From assembly GCA_050084515.1 (NCBI GenBank), contig CM114275.1, positions 5,642,001 to 5,706,000 of the forward strand: DNA of 64,000 nt, written 5' to 3'. Shown here one piece after another: positions 9,679 through 22,216 of this stretch. The notes beneath the pieces were generated by a model. That model did no database searches and was not told where the DNA came from. It was given only the letters and a program-made list of their open reading frames with translations. This stretch comes from Blasia pusilla (taxonomy: Eukaryota > Marchantiophyta > Marchantiopsida > Blasiales). Position 1 is the first letter of the stretch, and every line of letters begins with the position of its first letter. The translations under genes and the position numbers were made by a program.

Positions 9679-12600
9679 TCACACAAGAGTTTCTTCTTGA
9701 GAGTCCAAGATAATTAGGGCGTCATTGGTTTCTCCTATAGCTCCAGGGTGTAATTCACAATCTAATGGAATAGATGAATCAGCAAGGCTATCAAGCATAA
9801 TGTCCACTTTTGTCCTCTTTGAGACACTCGCAGACCTGTATGTACTATGAGGTGTGCTGTTTACCAGAGGCCATTGGGAATCTGCGTTTAAGCCATGGGA
9901 CGGGTTCTCATCAACTTGGCTCAATAGAGCCACCAGGTCCAAACTAATACATGCCGACCCTTCCATTTCTGCCTCCATGTTCAAAAACTTAGTTTTCCTC
10001 ACTCTGTGGAAGGATTCCACTTGGTGCTCTTCGAAACTCGGCTGAGTTCTAACAGGACCACGAGACCTTCGTTTTAAATGCAAGCGGTCTAGCCAATTCA
10101 GGCGCCTACGCAGGCTACGGTTCTGTGATTCGTTCCCCACAAACGGCTCAGGAAAGTGTGTGGCAATGTCATTAGCATTACCTTCAACGTGAGTGTTAGT
10201 CTCTACCCTGGCCTTGAGGTTCAAAACTGAATCTAAATCCTTCTGCACTAGTTGAAACAAGTGTTCTAGGAGCATATCTGAGAATGGAACCCCAAGGGTA
10301 GCGTTTAGGCATTTCTCCATGATGTCTCGAACATCCTTGGTGGTGGTTTTTGGTGGCGGATCTCTTCCTGTAGGTTCAGCAAACACATGGTCTTGTCCTT
10401 CATGCCCAATATCTCCACCTTCGTGTTCCTGATCTTCATCATGTAATTCATCCTTGTGTGGCTCTTGCACCAAATTTTCAAACCCACCCACTCTACTTCC
10501 AAAGCGAGTTCCTAAGCAAGACAACAACTGAACTTCTGTGTGGCCACAGAGGAGAAGACATTTTACCTGCAGACGGAGTGTGTTAAAACAGATGGAATTC
10601 AGCTTGCTGAAATCTGATGTAAAGACTCGAATCACGTCAAAGACGGGTATGAAGACAGACTGATGTTTACAAGTGAACCCTTCGTTGCACGAGGACATGT
10701 ACAAGCAGCATCTCTTGTATCGTAGTTGACCACATCATGCCAAACATCTGGCTTTGAAATACTTTTCACCTTCGCACATTTCCTCCCATCTACCAAATCA
10801 AATGTGACATGATTATCCGGTATGTCATTTGCCATTTTAATTGCCATGAGCATAACTTTTTGTATGGCCTTGTTTCTCACCATGCCTTCTCGTTTCAAGA
10901 AGCCTAGGTACCAGAAGAAATCTTCTATTTCACCAGTGAGCATTTGCACAAGCCATATCAGTTTTCTTGTTGGCTTGGTGGGCATGCTGGACGCTAGGTG
11001 CATTTTTAGAGTGTGGTGCCACCTTTCGATTGCAGCGTTCGTATCTTGGTTGGACCTTGCGTGCTTGCGGTATCCCTTGGCCCAGTTCAAAATTTTTGGA
11101 TGCCAGTAGCTTCCATAGTACTTCACAAAGTGTCGTTCTGATCCAACCCACTTGCGCATGAACCGATAGGAGGCGTCGATGGGATCTGCAATGGCATATG
11201 CAGATTATTTATTAGTCACTGAGCGGTATGTGGAGGAAACCATCAAGGGAAAGAGAAAAGCATGTAAGTGTACTATCAGGGTGGTTGATGATATACCTTC
11301 ATCACGTGAGTACATTACACCACCCAAGTCTCTGTTCATGTCCGCAGTAATTGGACAACGCACTCGTTGATGCAGATTCTTTAACCAGTTCTTGCGAACA
11401 TGCCATAGGCAGAGGTCAATAGGGACACCTAGAAATACATTTCGGATAGCAGATTGTTCCTCTTTCGAGTCATCCACAATGAAGCATGAAGGCTTCCATT
11501 CATTTGCCTCTGTATCTTGCATGCTCGAGTGTTTATTCCTTTGTGCCGAGTCCTTGATTTGGGACAAGGTCTCTACCAGATCTTCGTGTTGATGTCGTTG
11601 TAGGATTGCCCATACCAATGGCAGGCCATTATGGAACTTATCAAAACCCAGAAATGTGAATAATTGATACTGTGAACACACATAACATAATGTTCAGAAT
11701 AGAAGACAAATGAAAACAGGCACCACGGTGTAAGTAAGAAAAATCGCACAAAAGGGAATGGTTACCAATGAAGATAAACGCATTGACTCACCTATAATGT
11801 CCATTGAAAGTAGTGGAAATCACACATTTGAATCATGTATTCTTTGAATACACTTTACACTAAGTTCAAAACATCCAGCATTTCAAACAGTCCTTAAGTA
11901 GGAGTATTTCCGGTTCCCTGCTCCATGGCTCCATCAATTCTACAATAATGATAGGATCAAGGCCAACTAACCTCGTAGGTGTTTGTGCCATGGGTTGCGT
12001 CCATGGAGATGGCCCCGCCGTTCCCTAGCTCTAAGAGATTCTGGAGCATCCAAGGTGTGGAAAGTACAAGGCAAAAGGACTGGTTCAACTTGGAAATAGC
12101 CTCCCTGTAGTATATTACATTCTCAGGATGTGCTTGTACCCAATGATGAATTGCAGTAGCGTCATCGGTTCCGTCATATCCCCCTTCTCGCCTTTCGATA
12201 GAATGCTTAATATTTAGTATGTCTTGATGCTTGAGCATGGCGTCCCTACCCCATGCATGTTTTGATTGGGGTTTTCACATATGTATACGCGAATCCACCT
12301 CCTATGCTCTTTCATGATATTCTTGGGGCTTACATTCACTCGTAACAAGCGCTCTACAAAATCCCTGCAGTGCAAACTTAGTTTCGGGGCGACAATTGCA
12401 TTTGCAATATCTCTTTTGTCTTATCCAAGTCACCATGGCATATCCGACCTTCCTTGTCCACATGGTTTGAATGAAGATGCCTTATCATATAGAAACCAGC
12501 ACGATCTGATGGATAGACTACAGCGAAGTGAAATTGGCATCCGCGTCCTTGAGATAGTCCAAGGCGTGTGCTCTGGTTTTCTGGCCTGCTACCCTTGCCC

Positions 12601-12998
12601 CCTATACGACGAATGTTAGGGTCAAAGACCTTGTTGGGCAAAGATGTCCAAACCGAACCCCTACAATCATGCGGTCCATATGCGCACCAATATCGAATGG
12701 TAAGACTCTTGTGTCCTGATTTATCAGTCTTGCTGATTCGGAAAGTAGTCTGATAATGCGGTCTATATTCTTCACCACGGATGAAGTCATGTACCCTTTC
12801 AGCAGGAATCCATGCCTCCTTTCGGTCACCATACCAAATGAGGTGTTCTCTTAAAAAAGGACCAGGCGGTGGGGTCTGGATAGTATCACATTGTAATGTA
12901 GTGGAATATTTTGTGTATTTCACCATGGTGACAGAGTGGATACAGATTTGCGAGGGCTTTGAGAAGCTGCCAATCACAAGAAGAAAAGAAGAACACAA
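9679..12998 (-). CDS. MULE (MuDR-type) transposase
   Basis: This is the DDE transposase that would cut and paste the element. On the minus strand the exons read: ~12998-12390, with a FAR1/WRKY-GCM1-like zinc region (YWCAYG..DCRG, then HLHSNH); ~12238-11972, ending with the first catalytic Asp in MDATHGTNTYE; 11669-11297, with the second Asp (IVDDSKEEQ) and the MULE signature CLWHV; and 11185 downward, with the catalytic Glu in NAAIERWHH and the SWIM finger CTCPRAT..G. The 11972/11669 and 11297/11185 splice joins are in phase. A long acidic and Arg-rich C-terminal part runs to 9679. Reading frames change without a clear intron near 12390-12230 and inside the SWIM finger near 10678, so the gene is probably frameshifted here or contains sequencing indels. 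Confidence 0.85.
10660..10720 (-). pseudogene. Frameshift inside SWIM zinc finger of transposase
   Basis: The frame from upstream reads ACTCPRATK, and the next frame continues GFTCKHQSVF. Together they make the usual SWIM pattern CxC..CxH, but they are off by one base at a GGG run (plus-strand CCC at 10678-10680). Known SWIM fingers of MULE transposases have this CxC...CxH spacing. An intron is unlikely because no GT..AG pair fits within these few bases. Confidence 0.65.
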
Positions 12999-13118
12999 TG
13001 AGGTCTGTGTTCGGACATGCAGATTTCCTCCTAATTACCAAAAACACACGAAGCATGCATAGGGATTACTTAGCGATACTTAGTATCATTCATATATCAG
13101 TGAAATCCTAGCAGTGAG

Positions 13119-13462
13119 GTACAACATGCTTTCAAATACATAAACTCAGGTTTAAGGGAAGACTTCTTCTGATCAAACAAAGGGCAGAACGAGAAACCAG
13201 CTAGGTACAACATGCTTTCAAATACATAAACTTAGGTTTAAGGGAAGACTTCTTCTGATCAAAAAAAGGGCAGAACGAGAAACCAGCTAGGTACAGCATG
13301 CTTTCAAATACATAAACTCAGGTTTAAGGGAAGACTTCTTCTGATCAAACAAAGGGCAGAACGAGAAACCAACTAGGTACAGCATGCTTTCAAATACATA
13401 AACTCACGTTTAAGGGAAGACTTCTTCTGATCAAACAAAGGGCAGAACGAGAAACCAGCTTC
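13119..13462. repeat. 86-bp tandem repeat, four copies
   Basis: ACARCATGCTTTCAAATACA starts at 13121, 13207, 13293 and 13379, giving an exact 86-bp period. Each unit contains GGGAAGACTTCTTCTGATCA and GGGCAGAACGAGAAACCA. The copies are nearly identical. The array lies just upstream of the transposase start (gene on the minus strand), so it could be part of its promoter. Confidence 0.93.
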
Positions 13463-13559
13463 TGCTGCCACAACAAAAAAAAATTTTGAGGGGTAGAGAT
13501 ACATACCTTTCAAATCATAGTATAAACCGTACTCAGGTTGAGGTTCAGCTCATTCGCTC

Positions 13560-14160
13560 TGCGCACCAAATAGATGGGAGCCTTCTTTATCCGTCAAAAG
13601 CTCGAAGAAACTCTGGTTTTATTTTCTACGTTTAACTAATCCAAACACGAAGCTAATCCAATGCCCGAACGTTTAGGAATCCGAAATCTTCTTAATCCGA
13701 AAATGATTCTTAATCGCCACTAATAATACTATAAAACGTACTCAAGTCAAGTAGAATGTTCCGAATGTTCAGCTTGGAGCCAAACACATTGGAGCCTTTT
13801 TATCCGTCAGACTATGGTTTTTTCTTCTACGTTTAGCTAATCCAAACACGTAGCTATTCAGATCCAATGCCCGAACATTTCGGAACATCCAATCTCTGAT
13901 CGACGAAGGCTCTTCTTAATCCGAAAATTGATTCTTAATACTCACTCATCCACGCTCATCCAACCTTCCCGAACCTCCCTGTCTGATCCTCGCTAATCCT
14001 ATCTTCCTCTGAAGCATTTGCTAATCCACATGGTAAACCCACCCTAACACGAACAGCGGTACTGATGCATTTGCTAATCCGCATGGTGAACCCACCCTAA
14101 CACGAAGAGCGGTTCTGAAGCATTTGCTAATCCGCATGGTAAACCGACGACGCTGAATTT
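13560..14160. repeat. Subterminal imperfect repeats in right arm
   Basis: GCATTTGCTAATCC.CATGG followed by AAACC..CCCTAACACGAA..GCGGT occurs three times (about 14017, 14065 and 14119). The AGCTAATCCAAACACG.AGCTA type occurs near 13628 and 13835. No coding frame is seen. These may be subterminal binding repeats or a transposase 5' leader. Confidence 0.7.
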
Positions 14161-14274
14161 GTTTTTTCAAAACGGGATGGCGGGAGAGTATGGGTGAGGG
14201 GACGGACTGCGATACGGAACGGAATTACGAACGGACGGAGTGTGATACGGAACGGAAAAAAACACGGACGGAAT

Positions 14275-14405
14275 TTATTCCGTCCGTTCGTCCATCCGTC
14301 CGTCCATCCGTCCTTCCGTCTGGGGTCCGTCCGTCCATCCGAAGCTCCATCCGTCCGTCCATCCGAAGCTCCGTCCGTCCATACGTCCGTCCAACCGTCC
14401 ATCCG
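14275..14405. repeat. GTCC-rich minisatellite next to right TIR
   Basis: CCGTCCGTCCATCC units with interspersed GAAGCTCC mirror the GGAC array beside the left inverted repeat. The two arrays are in inverted orientation, so they effectively lengthen the terminal inverted repeats, though the unit order is not conserved. Confidence 0.88.
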
Positions 14406-14423
14406 TCCTTGAAGGTCGATATC

Positions 14424-14532
14424 CGCTGTCCGCTGCCGGTATTTCCGACCCTAGTCCCGTGCCGAACCGCCTGCACCTAAGGCCTAGTCTACGCGGCCTT
14501 AAACGCATGGCCGCGCCTATCTATGGCTTTCG
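14424..14532 (-). repeat. Right terminal inverted repeat
   Basis: It ends TATCTATGGCTTTCG and is the reverse complement of 1270-1378 apart from about five positions. Position 14532 is the last base of the element; the duplicated CTTCTTGC follows. Confidence 0.92.
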
Positions 14533-14540
14533 CTTCTTGC
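14533..14540. repeat. Right target-site duplication
   Basis: CTTCTTGC is identical to 1262-1269 and directly abuts the right inverted repeat. Confidence 0.9.
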
Positions 14541-17500
14541 GGACGACGAAGGGTCGCTAGTATTTCCACACCCATAAAAATTAGGCCAAGTCATAGAAAA
14601 CAATTCCACGACTCCCAGAAATTCGTATCCCCGACTAATCTAACCGGTATTGGGACTCTGTTTAAGGGACGACGCCAAAAAACCCGGTCAAGCAATGCCC
14701 ATGGAATGCAACCCTAAAAGTGGAATGGAATGTAACGGCGATGAGAAGGTTCCTCACAAGAAGCACGGGAGGAAACCATCCCTGAAATTCGAGGAAATAA
14801 GTGAGGCGGAAAGAAAAGATGTCACACTTATTAGTAGAGATGGGAGGAATCCATCCATGAAAAACTAAAGGGAGGGAGATACCCATCCACCGAATTACTA
14901 ATTACGGACTCTACAAGTTCCTTTTTTTTTTCATTGTCCTATGCATGAATTATTCTCTTCTCCACCCTAACCTATATTGCCTTTTTATTTGCCAACACTT
15001 CTTCGGACAATAAAAAATGTTTCGAATTTGTTTTCAGCATCGTTAATCTCTTCCTTTCTTCGACTATCCACTTACTGGTAAGCTCCGCACCTTACCAGTA
15101 AGAAAGGGTCACGAGGGAACCCTATGGAGTCCGAGGCGCGTCGTTCGATCTCCTCGCGGGCCAAAGGATGACGATCGGGTAATGAAACTCAGGGATGAAT
15201 AACAGGCGACCAACCTCCAAGAATTCTTTTTGCCAGAATGCCATGTGTCGAGAAAAAAAGACTCCAGGAAGCAAAAGGTCGATTAGTAAAGTTTGCTTTG
15301 TCGGTAGTGTGGATGCCACCGGCGAAGAAAGTGGAGGAGGAGGTGGGGGAGGAGAAAGAACCGTAAAAGCTCTCCCTTCTCCGGTAGCAGAACTTGACTT
15401 TTGCCGAGTGCTCACCGCTCACTCGGTGTAGGGGTTCAATTTTAACAGCACTCCTCCTGATGGATGATCGGATTCCCGAGGGTTGGAATTGACGGGAGGC
15501 GAGCGAATAGTGTGCACTGCGTGGAGATTCTGACGTGCGGATTTGCAAGGACGTAAGGCCGTGGGTAGGCAAACGATGACGCAGCGGACGAGGAGCGGCG
15601 AGTCATTATTCTTATTGCGGAGGAGGAGTGGGATTGGAGATCGTCACGAGAGGGAGGAGATAGGAATGGAGCAAAGTCTGACCTCATCCATACACTTAAG
15701 TCGTCTGGGAGGGCCGTCTGTCCGTGAGTCGCGCGCGGTGCAACGAACGGAGCCTCGGCTAGCGGAAGAAGAGACGAACGCGCCGGGAGGGAGAAGATGC
15801 TCCGACGCTTGTTTGTTTGCTTGTGGCGACGTTTCTTGCAGTGACGGATATAGTGATAAGTGGTGTGTTCGCTTGTCTCTACAGCGTATGGGGTCATTTT
15901 ATTTTGTTGGCCAGCAGAGAGGGAGAGGCCCGTTTCCTGCGAAGCCTTGTCATGCAGGCCGGCCTTGTTTTTTTCTTTCTTCCTGCGACGAGAAGAGCAC
16001 GGGAAGTGACCGGTGGCAGAAGCGGAGCAGAGTCGGCGGACAAGAGTAGTGGCTACGAAGAGCGACAGGGGAAGAGCATGTTAAAGCGCTCGAGCGAGAT
16101 CGCGCTGTGTGGACTCCGGAGGTGGAAAGTAAAGTCAACAAGCGAAAGGAAGAGGATGAGTGGATGCCTGGGAATCCGGGCCGCGATGGGAGTCTGGGAC
16201 GTCGTTCCCGGTGGAGTAAATAGAGGAGGTGATGAGCAGGTCTACAACATTCGCGCAAAGCAACAGAAAGCGAGAAGCTCCGAGCCTCCAACCGCACTCG
16301 CTGCGAACAAATGAGTGACAGGGACGAAAAGGGGATAACGTTTTGCTGGTGGGACCCCGACATTTGCACCTCTCTGCACTCCCTCCTCCATCATGCTGGA
16401 TCGCTGGCTCACCTGCTGCGGCACCAACCGGCGCTGGGCAGGTGGTCAGGGCTGGGCTGCCTTTCTCCGTATCACATGGTGCAAACTCTCTCCGTCCACG
16501 GGGCAGCATCCGGCGACTTTCGCACGACGCTGCGAAAGGAAAAAAAGAGCGAGAACAAGCGTCGTCAAGTCAGAAGTGCGCCAGAGCAGTGCTTCAACAA
16601 TCATCATCATCATAATAATAATCAGTCGTTTCCCTACCGAGCACGACCCGCAGCGCTTCGCGAAGCGTTCGGCGTTCACGAGTAGCGAGGCACCTGCCGG
16701 CGTTGGCTGCCCCATAGCGTAGCGTGGATGTAACAGGGCCACAGTACATCGACACCTTTGTACAGGACTCCACAGAGCCTCTGCGTACCGGGAACCGGAT
16801 GCCTGTCCTTCTGGCGTGCGATGGCGTTCGCTTCGCGAAGAAAGAGTAATGCAGTTTGGAGAGCGATGAAAGGAAATGAAATGAAATCGTCACAGTCTTC
16901 CTGACCGGCTGCATCGCTTCCGTTTCGGAAGGTAGGAGGACGAGTGTGGGAAGAAACCAACTCGTAGGAAGCATATTTTTCTCCCGAATATGCTCAGGAC
17001 GAGAGCTCAGAGTTCTGGCAACGCTCTCGTCATATGTCAGACAGACTTCGCCCGCCTGTGCAGATCACTTGCTGCGGAACGCGTCTTCATGGCGAGGATG
17101 GCGCGTGAAATCGTCTTAAATAGGTCGATGAATCCATCAATCCGGTGCTCGGGAAATCTAGTGAGCGCGACGAGGTGGTCGGCAAACGACGCACACAAAC
17201 CAGGTTTTGTTCACCCTTTTTCGTTTGCTCTCGCTCAGTCTCTCTCGCAGTCGCTCGTCAGTTCGCCGCATATCCGTGACGTTCTAAGAATACCTTGCAC
17301 GACGACATCTTCCATTGATGAGTCCAATGAATCGATCAAACACCCTGAAACCCCCATCCCCCTCCCTCACTCGTAGCTACCCCGCACGATCATCAACCTT
17401 ACACATCTGCATTACAGATTAGATGGAATCGAAGGGAAAAATCTTCATTTTAAAAATTTTAATATTAAAATTATTTTTCACTAATTTTAGTAGGTTGTTT

Positions 17501-20500
17501 TTAGCACACAATCTATATTATTACGGGAGAATGTGGTGAGATGACACATGTAGTTTTTGGCCAATAGGATTAGTTTAGTTCGTACTTCTTTTTAGGGGTT
17601 ATTTTTTCCACGCGTTTTGATGTTTTCTCACCCGCGGTCTAGTTTTCACATGTTGAAGTAGCAATTATGGTTTTTTGATTTCTTAAAAACTATTAGGCAG
17701 GCCATGAGAAAAAAATTTAGCGGCCACTATTTTTATTATCATTACTAGTAATTAAAAACGAATTTTTGTTAGTGTATAGCCCGTGGATTGAAGAGATTAA
17801 TGATGTTGCACGCATATTCAAATTTTTTTTTATGCCCAATTCTCACTTGTCAAACAAGAGAGGTATTTGCAAATAAAAAAGCACTCTCCTATATTAAGAT
17901 AGATTTTTCACATGGATTAGAACTAGTAATTTGGAACCCATGTTATCCCCTGATGGGAGTGAGAAGTTATGACAAATTCTTTCATAAGAAAAGGAAAATT
18001 TCTATTTCAAAGAAATTTGGTTCAAGAAATCTTTTCCATTGGATATTTATGACAAGCCCAAGAAATGGAGTACTATCACTTAAAGCCTAATGAAACATGT
18101 CGCAAATTTTGGAGTCTAACTTACAAGAACCTAGTTTAAAACAATTTTGGCCCAAGATTTTCTTACCATGAAAAACCTGATTTGAATCCCTTAAAAACCC
18201 TTATTACCCGTCATTTGTTTGATTTTTTTTTCATCCAAATTTATGATCTTTTCGGAGAATATGGTGCAAATTTCCTTCATTAAAGCATATTTTAGAATAT
18301 GGGAATAACATATTTTTTGGAAAGGAGGGACACTTAGGATTTTTTCAAAAATATGAGAAATAATTCTAAGATAAGAATAATGCATAGGAGGGAGCCTTGA
18401 GAAATAAGTTAAAATATTTTTAATGTTTAAAATGATTAAGAACTAAATATGCATTCTTTTTTTTTTTTTTTTCCCACTTTCCCCTAAGGTTAGTTTAGAG
18501 TAATAGTAAAAAACATCATGTGTAAAAAGATTCCCATCACAAGAAAGAGGTACCTCGAATAAAAGTATAATGATCTGAAATTTCTGGATTTGATATTCTG
18601 GATGGGAATTTGTCACTTGTGGAAATTCAACATGAAAAAGCCTCAGGTTGGATGTTTGTGGCTAAAATAAGTAATTAATTTTTTGTTTCACTTTTTATAC
18701 CAATGTATATTGCATGCAACATGTAATTTTCATAATTAGGAAGATTATAATATTAAGAGATTGAATAGTATATGAAATCCTTTTGCATATTATCTCACAT
18801 AAAAATATTCTAATTACATGAAATTTTTCTTTCAAGGTTGCACGTGGACATGTCCATATGGCCCCACCTCCCTCTTTTTGTATCTTCCACTCCCACTTCT
18901 GTGTTTTGCGCTTACCCGTTGTTTCCTCCTCAGAGCTCCACTCCCTCCCCCTTTTGCTGTCCCATTAGTATCTGCAACAAATGTGGGCCCTACCTCTTGC
19001 AATCCATATCCACGGATATGTCTAGCCTTGTCTGTCGATGTCCCATGCACGATGAGGGACATTGTGCTATCGTGTGCCATCGTAGACATGTATGTGGGAA
19101 GGACCTTGAAATGACTCTCTAATATGACATTTCTTAAATTTTCTGCGTTGTCATGGGGCATAGGTTTTTATTTGTCGTTTCTTTTACATGGACATTTTGT
19201 AAGGCAATAGAATTTAGGAAAAAAATATATTCATTTTTTTCACAATTCAAAATTTAGAAGTTTATGGTAAAATATTTTTTGGCACCAAATACTTTTTTGA
19301 ATTTTATGTAGAGGTTGCAAATGGATTAGGACATCAACTACACTGAGTTTGCCTTTGGAGTCTAAGAATATGCCATCTTCATCATTGTTGGGTTAGATAC
19401 TTTAACTCTAAATCCGAAATGGAAATTAATGTGACTTTATTGAGTCCCTTACTAATACACACCCCAATCTTGTGTATGTATAGATTTTTTTTACGATTTA
19501 TTCGTATGCATATATTGACTATCATTGATAGTGAATATGCCAATTTTATTTTTATTTAGATTTATTTATTTGAATTTTAAAAATAGATTTGAATCCTAGA
19601 CACTCCCTTGTAATAGTTATCTTTTCTCTCTTTAGGTTTTTACTTTCTAATTTCTATAAAAGTGTGAGAGTAATTTAGAAATTTAAAATATAAAGAGGAA
19701 AAATAAATGTCCGTATTATGGAAAGTAATATTACACGCAAAGATAAATGCCGTATTATGGAAATATTTGACTGTTGCCTCATGTCAATAAAGAAGCTGGT
19801 AGAGGTAAGAAATGATTGTGTATAAAAATGTATGCGGTGCAAAATAGTCCGATTTTAGGTGTTACATGAACCTCCACATTAATTTATGAACATGGCTCCC
19901 ATGGTGGATTGAAGACTCCTGAATTGAATATTTGTCTTTCTTTCCTTAAAGACGTTGGATTATTTTCCTGTCTTGCGTTCCCCTTTACTTTGCTGACCTG
20001 TTGAATTTGAATGGAGGAAATTTCCGACTGCGGGTCGGGAGGATGAAATGCTTTTGAAGAGGTTGGCTATGGTGGGTCGGAGCGACGTGCTCCACATGAG
20101 CATAATTGATTGAAGTGAGAGAGGGACGAGAGGAATGTCTCGTCCGCTTTGCGTCATGAAACGTTCCGTGAAGTGAGACGGAATGGGCGGATTGGCAGCA
20201 GTAGGATACGGGAGGTTTGGACCGCGGCGTCGGGCGGGACACGCGAGGTCCAGCGCGGCATAGAGGAGGGTCCCAACGTATCACGGAGAGCGTGGGTTGG
20301 ACTGGGAGGCCGACGGGGAAATTCCAGGGCCGACGAACGACGGACGGACGGAGGGCGGGCCGACGGCTCCGTCGGTGGAGCCACGGGAATAGCGCCGAGA
20401 TTCTTCGTCGGAGAGCGAGAATCGGCTCCGTCGCATTCATTAGGGACCCGGCGCAAGATGCTTCATTGGGGTGGTCAACTACACGTAAGACCTAACTTAG

Positions 20501-22216
20501 ATCTTGCTCGTAGGGATGAGCGTTCGGACGCCGGAGCTGTCAGGGGGATGATTGTGCGAATCTCTTGGGACAGAATGGACAAAGGAGGAGAGAGACTGTA
20601 CAATGTCGACGGTGAGTGCCGCCGTGTTTCCGGAAGAGTTCCTCCTCACCTCACACCTGCGCACTTCGCAAGGGAGCCACCGACCATTCTAATCGTAACA
20701 ACGCGGCCTACGCCCGTCGCGCCCGGCCAGTGTATTTTCGGAGAGGGTGGCATGCGCACACAAGCGATGCGTGGGTTTACGAGCGATGCTGGGATCAGGT
20801 CAAAGGTGGTCGCGATGCGTCCTAGTTGTTTCGAGATGGACAGGTGAAGACAACGCCGGGAGCGTGCGTTGGTTCTCAGGAAACCCAGCGGCATGGCTAA
20901 AACGGTCTGTTATCCTGTTGGTGAGTAGCGTCAGGTAGTGGACTACTAAGGAACGATGAGTGGAATGATGTGTCAAGTTTTCAATTTTATCACAGAGCGC
21001 AAGTTATAAAATATACTAGGTTTTGCAGATATCACCGATGGTTTCTTATTAGGGATTGCTCCTGGCAGTCCCGAGCTTTCGCTTGGTCCACGGCGCTAGG
21101 GTTCTCCGGGTTGATGTGCGACTCCAACCCAACTTTCTTGGTGGTGCAGCGCTGTCTCCGTAATGACGAAAGATTTACGAACACTTGGAGGCCGATCTGT
21201 CCTCTCGAAGTGGCAGTTGTCTCTTGCAAGCAGCGCAGGCAGGTACGGCAATCTCGAGTTACGGAGGCTCTGGGTATCGTCGGCGTTCCCATCTGCCGTC
21301 AAGATTCTCCGCTTAAAGCTTCGTGTAAACTCCGCAGCTGCAGGCCGGCACACTATCGCGGGATTAGAATGGTGTTCGTATGGAAAAGGTCTGTCCGCTG
21401 AATCATTTCTCCTCTCAGACTCGTATCTTAGGCGGCGCCATCCAGGAGTACTCCAGAGTCCTCCTGGATACTTGGAGGGAGTTTCATTACCTCTGTAATG
21501 CAGCTTTCCTTTGTGGTGGGCACAGGGTCGGGGATGAAGAGGCAACGGCAAAAGTTAATTCATGATATGGTATTCGATCCATCGGAGACGCAGACTTCCT
21601 GACAATGCGCAATTCCTTCCTATCGGGCTGCTGTTTTACAGATTGACACGTAGCTTTTGTTTTACATGGCGATCGTACCCTGTTCAAGCGTGATAAGTTT
21701 CTTCGCTACACTGAAACACCGTCTGCAGCTCCATCTTAACTGCCCGCCACGTCCGGCGTTTCGAAAGCTGAAGTCGTCGACGAAATCCGTATGATCGACT
21801 GTACAAGCTAAGAGAAGATGCTTTATTCACCAGTACTGGTTTTGAAGTTCACGCTCTCACCGTCTCCGGTGGTTATCCCCAGTTCGGGTGAAAATCAAAG
21901 TTCGTTTCTGGATGCTGTCAGTGGTGTTTAGTGCGCACAAACCCAACCCTCTGTTTTCAGTTCAAGAACTCCCTAGTTTGGAAGAGGATTGAAAGCGCCA
22001 TCCATCCATTCAATACACTCACTAATCAGGTCACTAGTAACTGGGATATGACGGTATTACAATAAAGTCTTGCGGAAGAGGAGACTTTTACAGGAACAAC
22101 TACAATCGATTGAAAGGAAGATTTTCTGAAGGAATACGCTTTGCTATCTCACAGACGTTCAGTTAAATGACATGTCCTACGCACTTACAAGATTCAGGTA
22201 TTTGTAGCGGAGAAAT
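14541..22216. other. No recognisable gene
   Basis: 15.1-17.4 kb and 20-22 kb are GC-richer and have open frames on several strands at once, none with a domain I know. 14650-14868 has a small basic frame of unknown meaning. 16600-16625 is an ATC/ATA microsatellite. 16654-16667 is a perfect 14-bp palindrome (CGCTTCGCGAAGCG). 20,150-20,850 has a long plus-strand frame, but the minus strand is also open there, which fits GC-rich DNA rather than a gene. Exons with long introns cannot be excluded. Confidence 0.5.
17400..19950. other. AT-rich island
   Basis: Base composition drops sharply at about 17,400 and rises again at about 19,960, with many A and T homopolymers between. A short CAAGGTTGCACGTGGACATG segment at about 18,834 resembles CAAGGTTGCATGTGGACA at about 62,347 near the retrotransposon. 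No coding frame is convincing. It may be an old repeat insertion. Confidence 0.55.

Larger units (their letters stand above)
1270..14532. mobile_element. 13.3-kb MuDR-like Mutator transposon (MULE)
   Basis: The element has near-identical terminal inverted repeats (1270-1378 and 14424-14532, five differences that I count) starting CGAAAGCCATAGATAG. It is flanked by an exact 8-bp target-site duplication. Both ends continue inward into GGAC-rich minisatellites. It carries a minus-strand MULE transposase gene running from the right end and a plus-strand multi-exon gene running from the left end, so the two genes converge, as mudrA and mudrB do in maize MuDR. The low divergence between the ends suggests a fairly recent insertion, although the transposase reading frame shows apparent indels. 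The boundary call rests on the inverted repeats and duplication seen directly; the family call rests on the transposase motifs. Confidence 0.9.

Noticed and set aside
16654-16667. 14-bp palindrome CGCTTCGCGAAGCG as a functional site
   Set aside because: Short, GC-rich surroundings, and no gene or repeat family attached to it.
20149-20847. 232-codon plus-strand frame
   Set aside because: GC-rich, Arg/Gly-rich, with open frames on the opposite strand, no splice context and no recognised domain.
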